NCBI GenBank assembly: GCA_001939145.1 | Contig: LSRX01000541.1 | Coordinates: 71,357-135,356, forward strand | Reading direction: 5' to 3' | DNA from: Symbiodinium microadriaticum | Taxonomy: Eukaryota; Sar; Dinophyceae; Suessiales; Symbiodiniaceae | DNA length: 64,000 bases | In this document: positions 10,447-21,037 of the stretch, piece after piece | Layout of the letters: the number at the start of each line of letters is the position of its first letter | Position numbering within the stretch: position 1 is the first letter of the stretch | Notes under the pieces: generated by a model | Told to the model about the DNA's origin: nothing | Databases searched by the model: none | Seen by the model: only the letters and a program-made list of their open reading frames with translations | Translations under genes and position numbers: made by a program

Positions 10447-10511
10447 TACTAAGGATTCTGCACAAACCTGCTCTGTGGGATCGGCTTGCACAAGCCCCAG
10501 CCAACGGGTTT

Positions 10512-10605
10512 TTAGCCCACCTCTTCTGCCTCATGTGCAGAATGTGTGGTCGCATCTTCTTCAGAATCAGAGTCGCCAAAACTTGAATCATCATCACGGC
10601 TCTCG
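10512..10605 (-). CDS. Last exon of an IQ-motif gene, acidic tail
   Basis: The exon encodes an acidic, serine-rich C-terminus (ESRDDDSSFGDSDSEEDATT, then HSAHEAEEVG) and ends in TAA at 10512. It starts after GTGCGTCTAG in phase 2. The next upstream exon is only 20 bp away, see the ultra-short intron finding. A second frame is open straight across from the upstream exon, so an intronless reading with a different protein remains possible. Confidence 0.5.
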
Positions 10606-10625
10606 CTAGACGCACAATCTGTCAC

Positions 10626-10682
10626 GGCCTTCCATAAGCTCGTTTCCTGAACCAGCTTTGAATTCTTAATGCAGCCTCTTTC
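10626..10682 (-). CDS. Exon encoding an IQ (calmodulin-binding) motif
   Basis: The 57-bp exon reads KEAALRIQSWFRKRAYGR, a good match to the IQ motif (A-x-x-I-Q-x-x-F/W-R-x-x-x-x-x-R), which binds calmodulin or related light chains. It starts after CTGCCTTTTTCAAG|G and ends at CC|GTGACAG, phase 2 on both sides, consistent with neighbours on each side. Because the motif is short, the frame choice is the main uncertainty. Confidence 0.5.
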
Positions 10683-10716
10683 CTTGAAAAAGGCAGAGTA
10701 CTTCGCGCACGCTCAC

Positions 10717-10780
10717 GTTTCGAATCCGGGCTTCTTCTCTGACAGAAGAAAATCGCCATTTTCAGTGTCCGTCATATTTT
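10717..10780 (-). CDS. Upstream exon of the IQ-motif gene
   Basis: This stretch reads MTDTENGDFLLSEKKPGFE from an ATG at about 10774 and ends at GAAAC|GTGAGCG, phase 2, which continues correctly into the IQ exon across a 34-bp intron. It could be the start of the protein or an internal exon beginning after CTGCACGAAG. Confidence 0.45.
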
Positions 10781-11334
10781 CGCTTCGTGCAGGGAGATCA
10801 GGGTGTAGGCCGTTTCAGGGCTGCGGGTTTGGGGCTTCTGGTCTTCAAAGGACCGCAGGGATGCGATGGAAGAACAAATGCCCTAAACACTAAAACCCTA
10901 AAGAGTATAGGGTTTAGGGTTTAGGGCTTAGGAACCCTAAAGACTATGGCAATTACTGCGCAGGATACCAGGGAATCTAGAGTTTGTCATCGAGGGCGAA
11001 TCTCTGCGCCAACAGACAACCATTCGTAGCAAGGTGAATTCCTTAGAAACTCAACGCTGTTATCATTCTTACCCGTGTTATTGCTGCTATTAGAAATGCG
11101 CATTCGAAGAACACTCGGTTGGCATGTACTTCTATCATAGTGTGGTGGTGTTATGACGATTGAACAATACTGGTACAAGCTGTACTAAGCGTACTGGAAA
11201 CCGGGGAGGTACAGTTTCTGCTTGTACTGGCTTAGGGTTTCACGGCTTAGGGTGTGTTGCCCAAAGGAGAAAACCAGGGAAAAGAAAAACAGGGTTTAGG
11301 GCTAGTAGGGTTCTAGGGCTCACGGTTTAGGGTA

Positions 11335-11390
11335 CGGAAACTGCTATGACCGGCGAATGCTTATCTGACCTCTGCCATTGCCGGAGGAGC
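11335..11390 (-). CDS. Coding segment downstream of an inserted family C element
   Basis: The frame reads LLRQWQRSDKHSPVIAVS and stops at a possible donor (TCC|GTACCC). Together with the segment at 11497-11560 it makes one open frame if the palindromic element between them is removed with one copy of its short flanking repeat. No family recognised. Confidence 0.4.
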
Positions 11391-11496
11391 CAGAGAACCC
11401 AATACCCCTTAATTAAGGAATATACCTTAAATTATAAGACCTTAGTATTATGATTTAAGGTATACTTCCGAATTTAAGGAGTATTGGGTTCTCTGG
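11391..11496. mobile_element. Family C element inside a coding frame
   Basis: Ends CAGAGAACCCAATACCCC and AGTATTGGGTTCTCTGG. GGAGC/GGAGCC flank both sides (a short duplication). Coding sequence in one frame is present on both sides (minus strand). Confidence 0.75.
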
Positions 11497-11560
11497 GGAG
11501 CCCCCCCAAGAGTTCTTTGCAAACGAGGCTCATGGTGCACAGAAAAGCCTCAGAACACGG
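11497..11560 (-). CDS. Coding segment upstream of an inserted family C element
   Basis: The frame reads TPCSEAFLCTMSLVCKELLG up to the element. The start is unknown; an ATG occurs inside (MSLVCKELLG). The evidence is the open frame, the composition and the in-frame match with the segment beyond the element. Confidence 0.35.
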
Positions 11561-12273
11561 GGTACGTTCGGTCTAAGGTGGGGGAGGGGAGGGACCTTCA
11601 GGTGTTAACTTTGCGAAACCCTAAACCCTAAACCCTAAGCCCCAAATCCTAAAAGCCCTAAACCCTAAGCCCTAAATTACCTAAACCCTAAACCCTACGT
11701 GATGCAGCCCATGTGGAGTCCCGAAGCGACTATATAACAAGGGTTCCATGGCATGAACGCTCTAGGGCTTCCAGAACTCTACACTGAGTTCCTTAAGAGC
11801 CCCACAGCCGAGATGTCTATGGTTTACAGTAGGGCTTGGGGATTAGGGGCTGTTTTGGGTTTAGGGATTAGGATTTAGGGTCTTTGGGGTTTGGGGTTTG
11901 GGGCCCAAGCCCTGCATTCTAAACCCTAAACGTGCACTACAAACTGCAGACCCTGGTAACACCCAGACCCCTATATAACCCCCAAACCCCGGAGCCCTGA
12001 AGTTGCAAAGGCCAAGACCGAAAGTGTAGGACTCAAGAGCTTTACGGCTTTAGGATGGCAGTAGCCCTTAACCCAAAACCGCCCAAAGCCTAAACCCTAA
12101 ATTTAGGTTTGTGGGCTTTGACAAGGCGTCTGCTTCCAATTAGGGTGTATAGCGCGGACAGCTCCAGGGTGTAGCAGGAGTCTAAAGAACCTACCTGTGT
12201 GAAGACGGATGCGGTTTCAGGATTTATGGTTTAGGTGCGAGGACGTGAGGTTAACCTCACTGAGGAGTTCAAG

Positions 12274-12318
12274 GTTACCTACTCTACTACGAAGATAATG
12301 AGAAGGAGTCCCAACAGA
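12274..12318 (+). CDS. Small plus-strand exon, unknown protein
   Basis: After GAGTTCAAG the frame reads YLLYYEDNEKESQQ and ends at CAGA|GTAGGT, phase 1. It joins exactly in phase to the exon at 12364 across a 45-bp intron with a good acceptor (ACATCTTCTTCAG). The protein piece is acidic and I do not recognise it. Confidence 0.5.
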
Positions 12319-12363
12319 GTAGGTGTTGTTCCGAAACCTAGAACCCTCAAACATCTTCTTCAG

Positions 12364-12475
12364 TGGAGCCTCAGAACTGCCGAGATCTGCTCAAGGAGCA
12401 CTATAAACTGGCCTTGATAATTAGACTGGGGTATTGGGGATTTGGAGTTCAGGATGATTGACGCCGAGTTCAATT
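12364..12475 (+). CDS. Plus-strand exon, unknown protein
   Basis: The frame reads EPQNCRDLLKEHYKLALIIR then LGYWGFGVQDD before a stop at about 12473. The first 20 residues look strongly protein-like; the 3' end of the exon is not resolved. A family B element follows at 12507-12601, probably within the next intron. Confidence 0.45.
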
Positions 12476-12506
12476 GCCTTGAAATTTCGAGCAGGGTTGG
12501 GCATGG

Positions 12507-12601
12507 TACGGCTGATGATATAAATCCTTAACAAGGAATATACCATAGTTCCCATAGTTTAGGGTTCTTAAGGTAATGCAGGATTCATATCATCAACAGT
12601 A
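12507..12601. mobile_element. Family B element
   Basis: Ends GGCTGATGATATAAATCC and GGATTCATATCATCAACAGT form the family B inverted repeat; the core is shortened. Lies between plus-strand exons. Confidence 0.7.
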
Positions 12602-12643
12602 TTCTTAATAGAACTAAGATAAGCCTACAAGTGGATGATCAGT

Positions 12644-12772
12644 TACCATGTACAACCATTCTTCCAACCCCTTTCCTCGGTTCCTGAGGTCCCCTTCATT
12701 CCTTACTATTTATTCGATGCGAAGCGCCGGATTCTCCTGATAAACTTCGACCCAGCACTTCGTGGCCGTAGG
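12644..12772 (+). CDS. Plus-strand exon between family B and E elements, unknown
   Basis: The frame reads QPFFQPLSSVPEVPFIPYYL then FDAKRRILLINFDPALRGRR. It lies between a family B element (12507-12601) and a family E element (12780-12845), as expected if both lie in introns. Boundaries are approximate. Confidence 0.4.
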
Positions 12773-12779
12773 ATGAGGG

Positions 12780-12845
12780 CCTCAATAATTATGATAGGGT
12801 TTTGGTGTATATTGTACTATAACTATAAGAAGGAACTCCTAAACA
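12780..12845. mobile_element. Family E element, left half
   Basis: GGGCCTCAATAATTATGATA then AGGGTTTTGGTGT and an AT-rich ACTATAACTATAAGAAGGAA centre. Confidence 0.55.
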
Positions 12846-13552
12846 TGGTATTCGTTTAATTATTTAGCCCCCTGTCGTACGGTTCGCTGAAGGGTTCCCT
12901 TAAACGAGTCCCAGTTTCTACAAGGGCTACTGAAAGGGTTTAGTAAACCCTAAAACCCTATCCCCCCAAAACCCCAGAACCTTTCCAACTCCAGTATTGA
13001 GATACCTTGAGCCTGGTCGAAAGTTGATGGCTTGGTCTTAGAGTGCAGCTCAGGGCCTTGGGCTCTTAGCCGTAGGGCTTGCGAGATCGCTCGCTGTAGA
13101 GCTTAAGGTTTACGGCTCTTGGCTAAACCTAATATAAATCTCTCACCCAAAACAGGATCTCCCAAACTCCAAACCCTAATCCGCATCCCCTAGACCCCAA
13201 ACCCTAAACCCAAATCCGCATTTCAGAAGCCAAGGCGCGAAAGCCCCAAGGGCAAGTGGGTATCCCTGCGCAGACAGCAGCAAGGTCACTCCGCCAACCA
13301 TACTGCCACCTCCGAAATCCTACGCTGGCAAGCCCCGAAACCCCCCTAGGGCCCCAGGGTTTAGGGTTAGGGTTTAGGGTTTAGGGTGTAAAACCTTGGA
13401 CCTGAAGCCCTAAAGCCTAAATCTTTCCGAAAATCGCGGATGTAAAACACTGGGCAGTGTTTCATGTTGAACTCAACTGAATCCAAGCAAACTTACTGTG
13501 AGAGCAGGTTTCGGAGTCGAACGCGCCAACTATAATATGGAGTCAGCAGTCG

Positions 13553-13578
13553 ACAGCAACAGCAACGGCAACGGCAAC

Positions 13579-13634
<56 letters not shown>

Positions 13635-13645
13635 CAAGAATAATA
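13553..13645. repeat. (CAG)n microsatellite with CAACGG start
   Basis: About 18 CAG/AGC units. The plus frame (Asn/Ser run inside a 77-codon frame) could be a coding homopolymer, but flanks give no support. Confidence 0.9.
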
Positions 13646-14145
13646 ACAACAACAATGGGCAATTGTCATGGCAAAAACAACATATGCGTCAAATTCTCAG
13701 TAGTGCACAAACCAATCGCAGAGGCCAATGAGGAATAAGTTAGAGTCGTGATACAGAGCAAATCCACACCCCTGTCTCCAACACTCAAGGTGTACTACTA
13801 AGTACAGCCTCAACATTCCGTATCTTCCCCGCAAGCCCTTTGAAATACTGGAACCAGATCCTTTAAAGCCATCACCACACAGTCAATTTCAACTGTTCGC
13901 ATCTACCCTAAGGCTAAAATTTGGGGTCAGGTAGACTTTGAGTTTGCCTTGCAGGGGTGGCCACGAGCAGGGTTGTTGATACCTAACTCGGGGGTTACAG
14001 GCAATTTTAACTATAGTTACCTTCAATAGAACATTTTGGAACTATACAGGACTTCTTACACAGCCTTCTGATCCCTTACTTGATTACCGAAAACAAAACT
14101 AGAAGACGAGTGGCCCGAAAGCTTCATTTTCCAAGAGTTTAGCGC

Positions 14146-14191
14146 TATGTAAAGTCATAGAGTCAAGTACGTAAAGTCATAGAGTCAAGTG
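14146..14191. repeat. Two copies of a 22-bp direct repeat
   Basis: GTAAAGTCATAGAGTCAAGT occurs twice in tandem. Confidence 0.9.
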
Positions 14192-14524
14192 CACAGTTTG
14201 AGTACATAGAATCTGCAGGCGATCACAAACTCCTGCCAAAACCAGAGGTTCAACGATCGCATGCCAATGATTTCCATGACTTCAAGACACGTCATACATC
14301 GACATTTAAAAGAAAAACAAAACCTCGGGTATACTCAGCTCGGGCCTCTATCGGTCGGCCTCCTTACAAGGACTTGCTGCACCATGCGGGGGACTCGCTC
14401 ATGCGGGGGATTCGCCATTGCTGCATTCGCATGCCTGCCTGGGACGGTTGCACCGGCAACCCGAACGACGACGGACATGCCATCTTGCAATTGCTTCTCC
14501 GTCCCGGATAAAGATACAAACTCC

Positions 14525-14555
<31 letters not shown>

Positions 14556-14810
14556 GCCAGCCAGCCAGCCAGACAGCCAGCCAGCCAGGCAGGCTCGCAC
14601 CACGCACGCACGTACGCACACAGACACACGTACACGCACGCACACACGGAGACAGACACACACACACACACACAGAGACACAAACACACAAACACACACA
14701 CACACAAACGCAGAGAGAGAGAGAGAGACACACAGAGACAGAGATGCACGCACGCACGAACGCATGCACGCACACACGCATGCATGCGCACATGCATACA
14801 GAGACGGAAA
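14525..14810. repeat. (CA)n, (CAGC)n, (GCAC)n, (GA)n compound microsatellite
   Basis: Nearly 290 bp of purine/pyrimidine alternating and related repeats; long open frames occur in several frames and are artefacts. Confidence 0.95.
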
Positions 14811-15718
14811 AGCACAGACAGATCTGCACGCCCCGATGTCAACATACGCGATATCTACGTCCCCGGAGCGCTATACCCTAAACCCTAAACCCCTGAACCC
14901 GTCATTGAGCCCTTTGCCCCCCAGCTAACCAATGCCTTGCCGTACTGCCCGCCCAGGCTACCTGCTGGGCTTTTGTTACGGATTTTAGTTCAAGTTACCA
15001 TCATGAGGTGCTATACTAAGTAATGTGGCTTTCTTATTATGGTTCTCCGTAAACCCTAGACCCTAAACCCAAACCTCCTTAAAGTGGTTTCCTCATTCTG
15101 GTACCTTACTTTAAATGCATTGCCAAGAACCCAACCTGTCACAGAGTGCTGGCAAGTTTCTGGTTTAAGGCAGTTTTTTGTTTCGAGAGGGGGGTTTAGG
15201 GTTTCGGGGTTTAGGGCTGAGAGTTTGGGGTTACCAGAAGCTTCCTTATGCCTAGTCCTCGAATTTACCTAAACCAAAATAAAAACCCGAGCCCCTGAAC
15301 CCTGGCTTCTGAAACTTGACCATCCGAGTACCTCGAGATGGGGGCCGGGATTGGTGTAGTTAGGGTTTGGGGCTTTAGGGGTTTAGGGTTTATAGGGCTT
15401 AGGCTTTGGAGGTTACGGGTTGGGGTTTAGGGTTTAGGGTGATGGAACGTCTGGTGTCCTTCTTGGTAACCAGCGATGTGAAATCCTAGTAGCAGTATGC
15501 TCATACAAATCAGCCGACACAGCCTCAATTCAACAACCCAGAATCTAGAAAACCCTAAACCCTAAACCCCTAAGCTTTGGCAGGTAAAGTCAAAAAGCAA
15601 CCGCCCCTTAAGTATCATCTGCGGGACGTGAGAAGGAGTCTCAGAGGACCATAACGGGACCCCAAAATAGATAGCAGGACCCGTGTGCTAAGGACCCACA
15701 AAATAGGGCAAGCCTAAT

Positions 15719-15790
15719 GTAGGGGCCTTAATAATTAGACTAGGGTTTTTTGGGGTACATTATACTATATCTATAAGAAGGAACGCCCCC
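15719..15790. mobile_element. Family E element, left half
   Basis: AGGGGCCTTAATAATTAGAC then TAGGGTTTTTTGGGG; lies downstream of a minus-strand exon. Other left-end fragments: 2142-2215, 16979-17020, 24690-24740. Confidence 0.55.
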
Positions 15791-15830
15791 AAATAGTATA
15801 ATAGGTAAGAGTTAAAGCCCTTAGATTAAC

Positions 15831-15948
15831 TTGAAGAGACCGTGCCCCCACGAATCTGCGTCCAGGAGCTGTAGAAGGAGGATGACAATGCCGCCGATGC
15901 CACCGTGCACGCGGTCAAGGTGCCGATGAATTCTGTCGGCCGCGGTGG
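15831..15948 (-). CDS. Minus-strand exon, hydrophobic helix, unknown
   Basis: The frame reads ADRIHRHLDRVHGGIGGIVI then LLLQLLDADSWGHGLFK and meets a donor TTCAA|GTTAATC. The glycine-rich hydrophobic run could be a membrane helix. A family E element lies just downstream (15719-15790), within the presumed intron. The start is not resolved. Confidence 0.45.
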
Positions 15949-16174
15949 AGGGTTTACGGACTGTAGGGTTTGGAATATAGGACTGCAGCAGTGTTTGCCT
16001 AAAACCTGAACCCTAATTAAAGCGTTTGGGGATATACGCAAGACGTCCGAGGCTGAAAAGGCTGTGGATTAAGGGCTCTGGTGTCTACAGCTGAGTGTTT
16101 TGAGGTCCAGGGCTGTTCGGGTGAGGGTATTTCGGGTGTTGAAGTAGATTCGATCACAGGTGGAGATGCGCAGT

Positions 16175-16288
16175 TTAGTATCGGCCAGTAGTGCAACCAA
16201 ACTTGTTGTCAGTCTTTGAGGTCATGTGGATCCAAACACTAAACTTCATGCCTGAAGCACAACGAATCACCAATGCCCCAAGCTGCAA
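16175..16288 (-). CDS. Possible exon upstream of 15831-15948, unknown
   Basis: An open frame reads LQLGALVIRCASGMKFSVWI then HMTSKTDNKFGCTTGRY and stops in TAA. It is the only clearly protein-like frame in the stretch and shares strand with the next exon. Family not recognised. Confidence 0.35.
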   Translation of the reverse strand: MQLGALVIRCASGMKFSVWIHMTSKTDNKFGCTTGRY

Positions 16289-16500
16289 ACCCTGGCCCTA
16301 AACCCTGAAACTAACCCCTCCACCCCATACCCTAAACCCTAACAGCCTGAATCCATTTTCCATGCACCGCTTGCCTCAGGGGCCTTCGGTGAAATCCGGC
16401 CAGTGCGACATTCTTAAGCCATATATGATTGGAATTTAGGGCCTGGGGCTCAGGGTTTTGGAGGATCTAACCCTAAACCCTATTAGCTTAGGTTTGACTT

Positions 16501-16616
16501 ACCCAGAGAATCCAAAATACCCCCTAACTAAGGAATATACCGTAAACCATAATATTAAAAGGCCCGCTATAGTTTTAAGGTCTGTTCCTAGTTTAAGGCG
16601 TATTGGGTTCCCTGGG
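16501..16616. mobile_element. Family C element
   Basis: CCCAGAGAATCCAAAATACC to GTATTGGGTTCCCTGGG, palindromic with an AT-rich centre. Confidence 0.7.
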
Positions 16617-17084
16617 TATGTTCAACATCCTGACACGCCAGCAGCCCTAAATCCCAAGTCTGCGAATTCTGACACGGATGTCACCCAACAAAACAGCAGG
16701 CCCTAAACCCCCAAACCCCAAAGCCATACGCCCTAAGCCCCTGAACTACACCTCTAAACTAAACCCTGACGCCTCTAACACCTAAACCCTAAACCCTGAG
16801 AGCTTAAACCCTACACTCTAATAAGAGGGTGCGGAGCGTCTCCAGGGATGTGCGACAGGTGAGGGCTCTGGCTTCGCTATGAAAGGGCTTAGGGTGTAGA
16901 GGGTGAGGGGTTCAGGGTTTAGGGTTTAGAGTTTGCGTTAATGGAAAAGTGCTCCATAAGGAAATAAGGTGCTGTTGTAGGGGCCTGAATCAACGGAATA
17001 GGGTTGTGGGTGGTGTTCTTATAGCAGCTAGAGTCTTAGGAGCATGACTGTATGTGGACTAAACGGCGATACGATTAGTAGTTA

Positions 17085-17170
17085 TTCCTGCCTCTATGTT
17101 GCAAGCTCGACGAAAGAAGGCAGAAGATGCCCACTTTATGCTCTAAGCGCATGGCAAAACCCGGGAACTT
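17085..17170 (-). CDS. Possible short exon, unknown
   Basis: Minus-strand frame reading KFPGFAMRLEHKVGIFCLLS then SSLQHRG. It lies downstream of the better exon at 17263-17399 on the same strand. Weak evidence. Confidence 0.25.
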
Positions 17171-17262
17171 ACCCTACAAAGGGTCCTTTAGAATAGCACG
17201 CGAAGGTATAATATTATTAAAACCTAAGGACAGCACTATATACTAAAATTCCGACCCCTGTG

Positions 17263-17399
17263 CTACCTCGGCCCACTTCCCGTGATGTGATCTCGGCATT
17301 GAAGTAGCCATTCATGAAAGCTGATCCTGGGCAACAACGGGATAAGGCTGTTGATGGAAACAACGGTATAGTACTCTTCTATGGTTCCAACATAGCTGC
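17263..17399 (-). CDS. Minus-strand exon, unknown protein
   Basis: After GTGTTTAG (AG|GCAGC) the frame reads SYVGTIEEYYTVVSINSLIP then LLPRISFHEWLLQCRDHITG before a stop. Composition and helical pattern look like real protein. The acceptor is a TTTAG unit of the type found in the telomere-like repeats. The function is unknown. Confidence 0.45.
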
Positions 17400-17582
17400 C
17401 TAAACACGGGGCTCAGTGTATCTTATACCATTCTTATACTAAACCAAACCCTATACCCCTAAACCCCTAAACCCTAAACCCTAAACCCCTATAAGGGAAG
17501 CACAAAATTCAGTGTAATGGTCCCTATTCCGCCCTGTGTGTTACCAAGATGGGGCGCTTTGGGGAATCTATACTTCTAATGT

Positions 17583-17680
17583 AGGAACCTGATCAAGAAA
17601 CCCTGGGCCATTAATAGGGTTCTTCTATGAACCCCAATATATTGGGGTTATAGGGCCAGGGTTTCTTCATCAGGTTCCTA
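17583..17680. mobile_element. Family H element
   Basis: AGGAACCTGATCAAGAAACCC to GGGTTTCTTCATCAGGTTCCT, with an inner CCCAATATATTGGGG palindrome. Confidence 0.7.
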
Positions 17681-17943
17681 AGTTACCAAGGAACCCTAAG
17701 GAACAGCATTGGTATTCATTCAGGCTTCCACAATAGCGAGGTGATGGAAGGACAACGCTAAGGGCGGGAAATTCCGTGAAATCTTGGGACGTTGCGTTGT
17801 CGTCGTTTCAAGAGCTAACAACCTAAGCCCCTAAACCCCTAAGGCTTTGTGGTTAAAGTTTAGGGTTTAAGCTTTCAGGGTTTGAGCTTAGGGTTTTGGG
17901 GTGTAGGGCTTAGGGTTGAGGGTTTGAGGGTTCAGGGCTTTGT

Positions 17944-18068
17944 ACTTGGAGGCCCAGGGGACTTAGTAAGTAGGATATAAGTATAGAGCTATAAGTACCC
18001 TGAATGGAGTTACCCCAGTTAGAACCCTACTTATAACCGACATACTAAGTCCCCGGGGCCTCCAAGTA
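17944..18068. mobile_element. Family A element
   Basis: ACTTGGAGGCCCAGGGGACT at the left and AGTCCCCGGGGCCTCCAAGT at the right: near-perfect inverted ends. Confidence 0.8.
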
Positions 18069-18316
18069 GGATTAGGAGTCGCCGATATCACGGAAATTCA
18101 GGAGCTGCCTAGGATTGGGATCGCGGTTTTGGGGTTTAGGGCTTTGGGGGTTTAGAGCCTTTTGCTTAAGGGCTTTTGCGTTAATTGAGAATGGCTTTAG
18201 AGTTTGGGGCTTAGGATGGAAGGTTTCGAGCTGGGATCTCTAGGATGGAGGGTTTAGAGCTGGGTGTTTAGGATGGAGGGCTGAGGTTGAGGATGGAGTT
18301 TCTATCAGGTTAAGGA

Positions 18317-18430
18317 TACTTGGAGGTTCATGGGTGGTTGTAAGTGGGGTTATAAGTAGGGTAACTATAGTTAGCACCCAAATTTGGGGACTTGTATCCC
18401 CACTTATAACTACCCATGAACCTGCAAGTA
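18317..18430. mobile_element. Family A variant (A2)
   Basis: TACTTGGAGGTTCATGGGTGG to CTACCCATGAACCTGCAAGTA, with the GTTATAAGTAGGG core of family A. Confidence 0.65.
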
Positions 18431-18499
18431 GTGTCCGGGGTGTGGAGCCACGTGGCCGAAACCAAAGGCGATGTTGGTCGGAGAGAGCAGCCATATCCT

Positions 18500-20480
18500 C
18501 GGAGCATCAAAAGTCTCGAAGATTTGGATCAACCTAGGGCGGGTTTAGGGTTTACCCAGGTTGTCCATTGTAATTACTTCCTTTCTTGGTTAACCAATTT
18601 TATGGGGTAGGGAACTACAGTGGAAACTATAGGTAGACCCCATGCAGTACATTCACGCCTTTCGGTCTTTCGGCAGTCAATCCTATCTGCTCGGGAACAC
18701 AGCCCCAAAATGAACCAAACTTTCGTTATGAGTGCGGAGAAGGCTTTTGATGATTAGGCCCAGAAGACATCCATTAAAGGCACCGTGGACGTGCCTTAAC
18801 ACCCCCCCCCCGCCAAAAAAAAACCGGCGCTCACATCATGAAGCGGCTAGATTCCAACACGAATTGACCCTTAACATGCTTTAACGTGTTTAAGGTATGT
18901 TCCTTCAATAAGGGGTTGTGGAGTCTCTGTGGGCAGACGTGTCTGTCATCATACAGACCAGAGTTGAAGGTGGGTTTGAGGTGAGGGAGGCTCGGGGCTG
19001 TAGTCCACAGCCCGGTTTAGGGTTAACAGTTTAGAGCTTAAGGATTAGAGTTTAGGGTTTGGAGTTTAGAGTTTAGGGTTTAGGGTTCTACAACGGGTTT
19101 TGGGGGTTCTAGAAGTCTGGCCACTCTAAGTATCCTTTAGCAATGGTCTCATGGTCCTAAACACTGGGTATTTAGGCGAGACTTGAACCCTAAGTGTCTA
19201 AGCACCGAATAATCCTATACTCCCAGATATTTACCCAGATAACTACTACGGATTAGGGTTTGGGGTTTAGGGTTTTGGGTTTACTATCCGTACCGATTAT
19301 TGGGTCCGTTGGACCCTTCGGGGAAGGTAGTTGGGCTCTCTGGGTGGGGTTCGGGTTGACTCGTTGATGGTTCAGGCCGACAGCGTCCACGAAACCTCCC
19401 CCAAAACCCGAAAGCTCTTAACAACCCCATTTAGGGCTGAGGGTTCCGGGATGACCCAGCCTCCATGTAGTAGATCCTTATAAGCCTTAAAGGGGTTCCT
19501 ATATAGGTACTTTAAGGCGTAAGTATATGGGTAGTCTCTCAAATCAGGGTCCCGTTTTAAGCCACCAATATATAGTACGGCACCCTGATAAAAAGGACCC
19601 TGACCCTATTTTAGAACTACCCATACTTTCTGGCTACATATGGGTACATGGAGCCTCAGGGCTTAAGACCTCGACCCTCTGAAACCAAGACCGTTCGAAG
19701 GCCAGTCAAGGCGCAGGGGGTCCGGCCAGAGGGCAACGACCTGCAAGGTGTTGAGCTTTCGAAGAACTCCCAAAACTGTTTAGGGTTTAGGGTTTTAGGG
19801 TATAGGGTTTTAGGGTACTATATGGGTAGTTCTCTAAAGTAGGGTCCCTTTTTGGGGTTCCTTAAAGGGAGCTATAAGGGTTTATAGGGTTTAGGGATAA
19901 GGGCATTATATGGGTAGTTTAGGGAGCACTTGTCCATGGGGCTCTTAATGCCTTAGGGTTTAGGGGCTCTTTGCATATCCACACTGGAATTAAAATCACG
20001 TTCCAATTTTTCAAGGAGGTGACAAGCTTTCAATGTCATCCGTCCTAAACCCTAATCCCTTATATAACCGTGAAACCGTTGAGGGGAAGGGGGAGGAGGC
20101 GAAGGGGAGGGTGAGTCCGGATTCTGCGAGTCGGATCTATAGGTCTAGGGGGTCTAAGGTTTAGGCAATAGGCGTTAGGGCTTCAGGCCTAGAACTGTGA
20201 GTTTCGGCACTGATACGGCTGTACACTGTAGCAATTCAAATTTCAATTAGACCTCCGGCTAATAAACGCCCTTCCATAGAAGAGGAGCATCACGATGGGA
20301 ATACTATAGAAATTCTAAGGCATAGGCCTTAGAAAAGAATGGTGGGATTGTTCGTCAGGGTCCCACAGGGGACCTAATCCCAAGATTCCTTTAAAAGGAC
20401 CCCAAACAAAAAGAGCCCTTAAAGGAGCCCTCAGAACAAGACCTTCGGTCTAGAGTTTACGGCTAAAGGTTTCTTTGGGG
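18500..20480. other. Mostly non-coding repeat-rich stretch
   Basis: Degenerate TTTAGGG tracts and F elements. A weak minus frame near 18690-18770 (LLGLIIKSLLRTHNESLVHF) is the only exon-like sequence. Confidence 0.5.
19528..19623. mobile_element. Family F element
   Basis: TGGGTAGTCTCTCAAATCAGG to CTATTTTAGAACTACCCA; a left-half copy is at 19819-19865. Confidence 0.65.
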
Positions 20481-20490
20481 CTTAGGGATT

Positions 20491-20588
20491 ACTTGGAGGC
20501 CCAATGGAAATTTTAATTAGGGTAGCTCCATTTAGGGTACTTAGAACTCTACTTATGGCCTACTTACGAAGTCCGCTGGGCCTCTAAG
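20491..20588. mobile_element. Family A element, internal deletion
   Basis: ACTTGGAGGCCCAATGG then directly TTAATTAGGGTAGCTCC and the normal right half ending GGGCCTCTAAG. Confidence 0.6.
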
Positions 20589-20815
20589 AAGGGATTATCG
20601 AGTGTAAAGTCGACATCTCTTCCTTCGCCTTTCGAACTTCTGGCGCGGAAGCAGTTTTGCCATCCTTCTGGGGGCCACCGGGGGTGAAGATCTGAACGAA
20701 CCGGACTCGCGGGGTTGAGGGTTTAGGACTTTAGGGTTTAGGGGTTTAGGGTTTAGGGCTTCAGGGTTTAGGGCTTTGGGGTTTTAGGGTTTAGGGCTTT
20801 AGGGTTTCAAGGGGT

Positions 20816-21004
20816 TCAGGGCTCTTTGCTTTCGATATGAACAACTGGCGCGACATCGTCCGTCAGCTCAAACGGCAGGGGAATAGACAGAATCTGAGTA
20901 TACACCTGTGGGACTTCACCGCAGGATGTCTTTGGGTTGAAGGTGTGTAACTTCTTTGCTACATGGTGTGAAGATTCGTGCGGTGCGACAAGTGACAAGG
21001 GAGG
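20816..21004 (-). CDS. Terminal exon, unknown protein
   Basis: The frame reads PLSLVAPHESSHHVAKKLHT and ends with FELTDDVAPVVHIESKEP at a TGA formed next to a CCCTAAA-rich tract. It follows CAAATCAAG in phase 0. The upstream exon ends at ATC|GCAAGT, the consensus for GC donors, only 33 bp away. The family is not recognised. Confidence 0.5.
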   Translation of the reverse strand, partial: PPLSLVAPHESSHHVAKKLHTFNPKTSCGEVPQVYTQILSIPLPFELTDDVAPVVHIESKEP

Positions 21005-21037
21005 CTTGATTTGCCCTCCTGTTTAAAACACACTTGC

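Noticed and set aside
10255..10452. Threonine-run open frame
   Set aside because: Direct translation of an (ACT)n microsatellite.
14364..14888. Several long open frames rich in Cys/Val or His/Thr
   Set aside because: They are translations of a CA/CAGC/GA microsatellite and exist in many frames at once.
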